This document shows positions 6,607 to 8,559 of a stretch of DNA of 8,559 nucleotides, piece after piece (position 1 is the first letter of the stretch; the number at the start of each line of letters is the position of its first letter). The notes under the pieces were generated by a model. That model made no database searches. It had not been told where the DNA came from and saw nothing but the letters and a program-made list of their open reading frames with translations. The stretch is from the NCBI GenBank assembly GCA_903904635.1, contig CAIVDH010000111.1, positions 1-8,559 of the forward strand. Reading direction: 5' to 3'. Source of the DNA: an uncultured Burkholderiales bacterium (GTDB lineage Bacteria; Pseudomonadota; Gammaproteobacteria; Burkholderiales; Burkholderiaceae_D). Both the position numbers and the translations under genes were made by a program.

Positions 6607-8165
6607 AGCTGTGCCTCCTGTGGATCTTGTCCGCCACCCCAGCTTGTGAAATTTACGTCGTCTTCCGAGCCCGGATACGTATCGTTATCACGACCTTGTT
6701 TGATCTGACAAAAATCTAATACAGCAGAGGTGGCATTAAAGTCGGCAGCTGTAGTGTTGGCATCCGGATTGAAGCAATGTCCTTGCAGGATTTGATGTAC
6801 GGGCAAATTGGCCTGCACATATTTTTCTGGTTCATTCGTGAAAATTTCTTCGCAATGATCACTGCAGAAATGGAAAGTCTCACCCTGATGCTGAGTCTCA
6901 CGATAAGCAATCCAGCGCGGGCTATTCTGCTCGGTGAATATCATGGGCATCTGGCAGGTCTGACATTGCATGGGTAAGGTGTGGTTACTGAAACGCTCAC
7001 CTTGTGCCTGCAGTTGCGCATAGTGTTCAAGGCGCGGACGATAATAGCGATCGAAACTGTTCGGATATTTTTTGCTCAGCCAATCTAATTCAGCCACTTC
7101 AGGCAACCAGGTATGAAATGCGGTGGATTCGTTGTAGCCGTAAAAAACATTCCATGCCTGATGGCTAATATGTTCTTTGCCATCACAGGCCTGCGCCCAG
7201 CCTTTCGGTTTGCGCAAACCATAGACAGCCAGCTCAGCAAACAAAGATTCAACGACGGGCTCGACGTACATCTCCCATGCTTCTTTCCAGCTGGTGGTGT
7301 GCTTGGTGAGCATGTAATCATGCATCATCGCAGCCATGGTCATGACGCGATAACCACGCCAAAACCATTTATCTATCCAGCGCTGCACGATAGGCAAATT
7401 AGCCGCATCTTGAGCGAGTAAAAATTTAACGGCCTCTATGCCTGTGGTCATGTGCCGTGTTTCATCGGACTGACCGGAGAAGCTCACTGTGACAGCAGCG
7501 AGATCGCCGTTGTGTGCTGCGCCACTCATATAGGATACAAATAAGGGCTTGGTCAGCAAGGCATCAAATGAAAAACTGATGGCGATTAAGCGCTCGAATG
7601 GGCCCGCACTCATGACATCTTCAGAAAAACTCTTAGGTGCAGACAAATACCACGCATGATCAAACCAATGCGGCGCGTTGTGCATGCCATTAAAATATTT
7701 ATTGAAGTTGGAGATGGTATGCGTTTGATTTTGAAAATGACGCAATTCATCTGCCGCCTGCATCTGACAAGCCACGCGTAATTCATCGCCGCGAATATTG
7801 CGGGCCAGATTAGCAAAACTGCGGTGCGCATAATATTCTTGCGGCGTGACTGCCTGTATGAACAGTTTTAGCGCATTGACATAACGCGCATCGCTGACAC
7901 CGAACTGGCCATTGTTTTGCGCAAAGGCGTCTATGACGGCATACAGTTTTTTCTCTTTTTCGCCCTGATATTTCCAGTAGGAGTCCATAGTCAGGCGGAA
8001 CGGATCTTGCCATTTGTCCCAGTCGTGAACTTTGATGCCTTCATATTTATCAGCCGGAAAAACTTTATCCATAGGCTGATACGTGGTTTCCCAGTTCAGA
8101 TCGTGCGACATCGCTGCATAGCGCTCGCCCAGGCTGTGCTTTTTTTTCTCGACTCGCTTGTCCAT
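6603..8165 (-). CDS. dmpN: Phenol hydroxylase P3-like catalytic (alpha) subunit, divergent diiron site
   Basis: This complete 520-residue P3 homologue (DmpN is about 517) has the diiron oxygenase domain followed by a C-terminal zinc-binding YHS-like region (C401, C404, C434, C438; then LPVHQILQGHC at 454-464). Ligand positions by spacing: E110, E140, H143, position 201, E235, H238. Position 201 is Asp where Glu is the rule, read from codon GAT in FSFDALLTK. Residue 206, normally Asn after the active-site Thr, is Lys. T205 and Q232 are kept. Over 281 residues it is about 72% identical, without gaps, to the partial P3 at the left edge. The start chosen is ATG 8163-8165 with GAAGG seven bases upstream, matching the other copy's N-terminus. 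A TTG further up (8195) is less likely. It stands in the normal order dmpL-M-N-O. It may be an active variant, one with altered substrate, or a structural partner. Confidence 0.93.
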   Translation of the reverse strand: MDKRVEKKKHSLGERYAAMSHDLNWETTYQPMDKVFPADKYEGIKVHDWDKWQDPFRLTMDSYWKYQGEKEKKLYAVIDAFAQNNGQFGVSDARYVNALKLFIQAVTPQEYYAHRSFANLARNIRGDELRVACQMQAADELRHFQNQTHTISNFNKYFNGMHNAPHWFDHAWYLSAPKSFSEDVMSAGPFERLIAISFSFDALLTKPLFVSYMSGAAHNGDLAAVTVSFSGQSDETRHMTTGIEAVKFLLAQDAANLPIVQRWIDKWFWRGYRVMTMAAMMHDYMLTKHTTSWKEAWEMYVEPVVESLFAELAVYGLRKPKGWAQACDGKEHISHQAWNVFYGYNESTAFHTWLPEVAELDWLSKKYPNSFDRYYRPRLEHYAQLQAQGERFSNHTLPMQCQTCQMPMIFTEQNSPRWIAYRETQHQGETFHFCSDHCEEIFTNEPEKYVQANLPVHQILQGHCFNPDANTTAADFNATSAVLDFCQIKQGRDNDTYPGSEDDVNFTSWGGGQDPQEAQL

Positions 8166-8172
8166 GTGCAGA

Positions 8173-8177
8173 CCTTC
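8173..8177 (-). promoter_or_regulatory. Ribosome binding site GAAGG deciding the start of the divergent P3 gene
   Basis: GAAGG sits seven bases before the ATG at 8163-8165. No comparable purine run precedes the upstream in-frame TTG at 8193-8195. Together with alignment to the other P3 copy this favours the ATG. Confidence 0.65.
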
Positions 8178-8208
8178 GTTATTGAGTAAAGTCAATCGTG
8201 CAAGAAGC

Positions 8209-8478
8209 TCAGTGCTTCCAGCTCAGAACAAATTCATCGTCATCTTCTTCGAGGTTGCCCGACAAAGTGACTAAATTAATTTGCAGCTGTTGCAGGTCAT
8301 ATTTACTACCGGTCTGTTCTTCTATAGTTTCCCGACGTATTACCAAACGGCCTGGTGCATCAATTTTTACTAAGCCTGGTGAGTACACAACCTGCGCTTC
8401 CGGGTTGTCGGCGACGATGGCGTCGACGATGGGGCGGGATTCTTCGTTGGCCTGAAAGGCGATAAATACGTTGGACAT
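8209..8478 (-). CDS. dmpM: Phenol hydroxylase P2 effector (regulatory) protein, MmoB/DmpM family
   Basis: This 89-residue cofactor-free protein binds the hydroxylase near its active site and couples electron input to oxygen activation; it works in the cytoplasm with P1, P3 and P4. Its length matches the family (about 90). The N-terminus SNVFIAFQANEESRPIV (2-18) and the block PGLVKIDAPGRLVIRRETIE (34-53) are typical of DmpM, and it ends in an acidic stretch (NLEEDDDEF) before a Trp. The ATG is at 8476-8478, with a strong AGGAGAG upstream. It lies 36 bases after the P1 stop and 43 bases before the divergent P3 gene, in the usual operon order. Confidence 0.95.
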   Translation of the reverse strand: MSNVFIAFQANEESRPIVDAIVADNPEAQVVYSPGLVKIDAPGRLVIRRETIEEQTGSKYDLQQLQINLVTLSGNLEEDDDEFVLSWKH

Positions 8479-8514
8479 GTTGCGCTCTCCTGTGTGCTTT
8501 TGATCGATGCCTGC

Positions 8515-8559
8515 TTAAGCTGCCAGACCTACTTTGGTCAAGCGCTTGTCAAATTCGAC
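8515..8559 (-). CDS. dmpL: Phenol hydroxylase P1 (beta) subunit, C-terminal fragment at window edge
   Basis: Only the last 14 codons and the TAA stop are inside the window, giving VEFDKRLTKVGLAA. The reading frame, its place directly before dmpM and the conserved operon order identify it as the end of the P1 oxygenase beta subunit. The fragment is too short to identify by sequence alone, so the call rests mainly on position. The rest of the gene lies beyond the right edge. Confidence 0.75.
   Translation of the reverse strand, partial: VEFDKRLTKVGLAA

Noticed and set aside
8166..8195. Upstream TTG start adding ten residues to the divergent P3
   Set aside because: The ATG at 8163-8165 has a better placed ribosome binding site and aligns exactly with the start of the other P3 copy.
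8192..8209. Ten-base word TTGCACGATT shared, in opposite orientation, with the gap at 6233
   Set aside because: A single 10-base match within 8.5 kb without further flanking similarity is readily explained by chance.
1..8559. Insertion sequence or transposon behind the duplicated P3
   Set aside because: No transposase, terminal inverted repeats or target duplications were seen. The 72% identity points to old divergence and not a recent mobile event.

Overview
All genes in this window lie on the minus strand and read from high to low coordinates. They belong to the catabolism of a phenolic compound. In transcription order they are: the last 14 codons of a phenol hydroxylase P1 subunit (dmpL-like), P2 effector (dmpM), a complete but divergent P3 catalytic subunit (dmpN-like), P4 (dmpO), a five-gene branched-chain-amino-acid-type ABC importer (binding protein, livH, livM, livG, livF), and then the first 281 codons of a second, canonical P3 subunit that runs off the left edge. 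There is no gene-free stretch over 300 bases. The longest gaps are 112 bases (845-956, the leader of the second P3) and 105 bases (6145-6249, between dmpO and the binding-protein gene). No RNA gene, insertion sequence, CRISPR array or convincing terminator was seen.

The organism is probably a betaproteobacterium of moderate GC, able to degrade phenol or methylphenol. This is an inference from the dmp-type multicomponent phenol hydroxylase, the pairing of such enzymes with Liv-type importers, and base composition judged by eye; nothing in the window fixes the genus. DmpL, DmpN and DmpO form the diiron hydroxylase, DmpM is its cofactor-less effector, and the reductase (P5) would have to lie outside the window. 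The importer presumably brings in the aromatic substrate or a related carboxylate.

The most notable feature is that there are two different P3 subunits. They align without gaps over 281 residues at about 72% identity (counted by hand). The copy in the normal L-M-N-O position (6603-8165) has Asp where the family's fourth diiron ligand is Glu, and Lys in place of the neighbouring conserved Asn. The copy stranded behind the importer (left edge) keeps the canonical residues. The canonical copy also has its own AT-rich leader with a 9-bp tandem repeat and an A-rich stretch just before a strong ribosome binding site, which looks like a post-transcriptional control region. Secondary oddities are a degenerate ATPase signature in LivG, a long C-terminal membrane extension on LivM, and eight cysteines in the binding protein.
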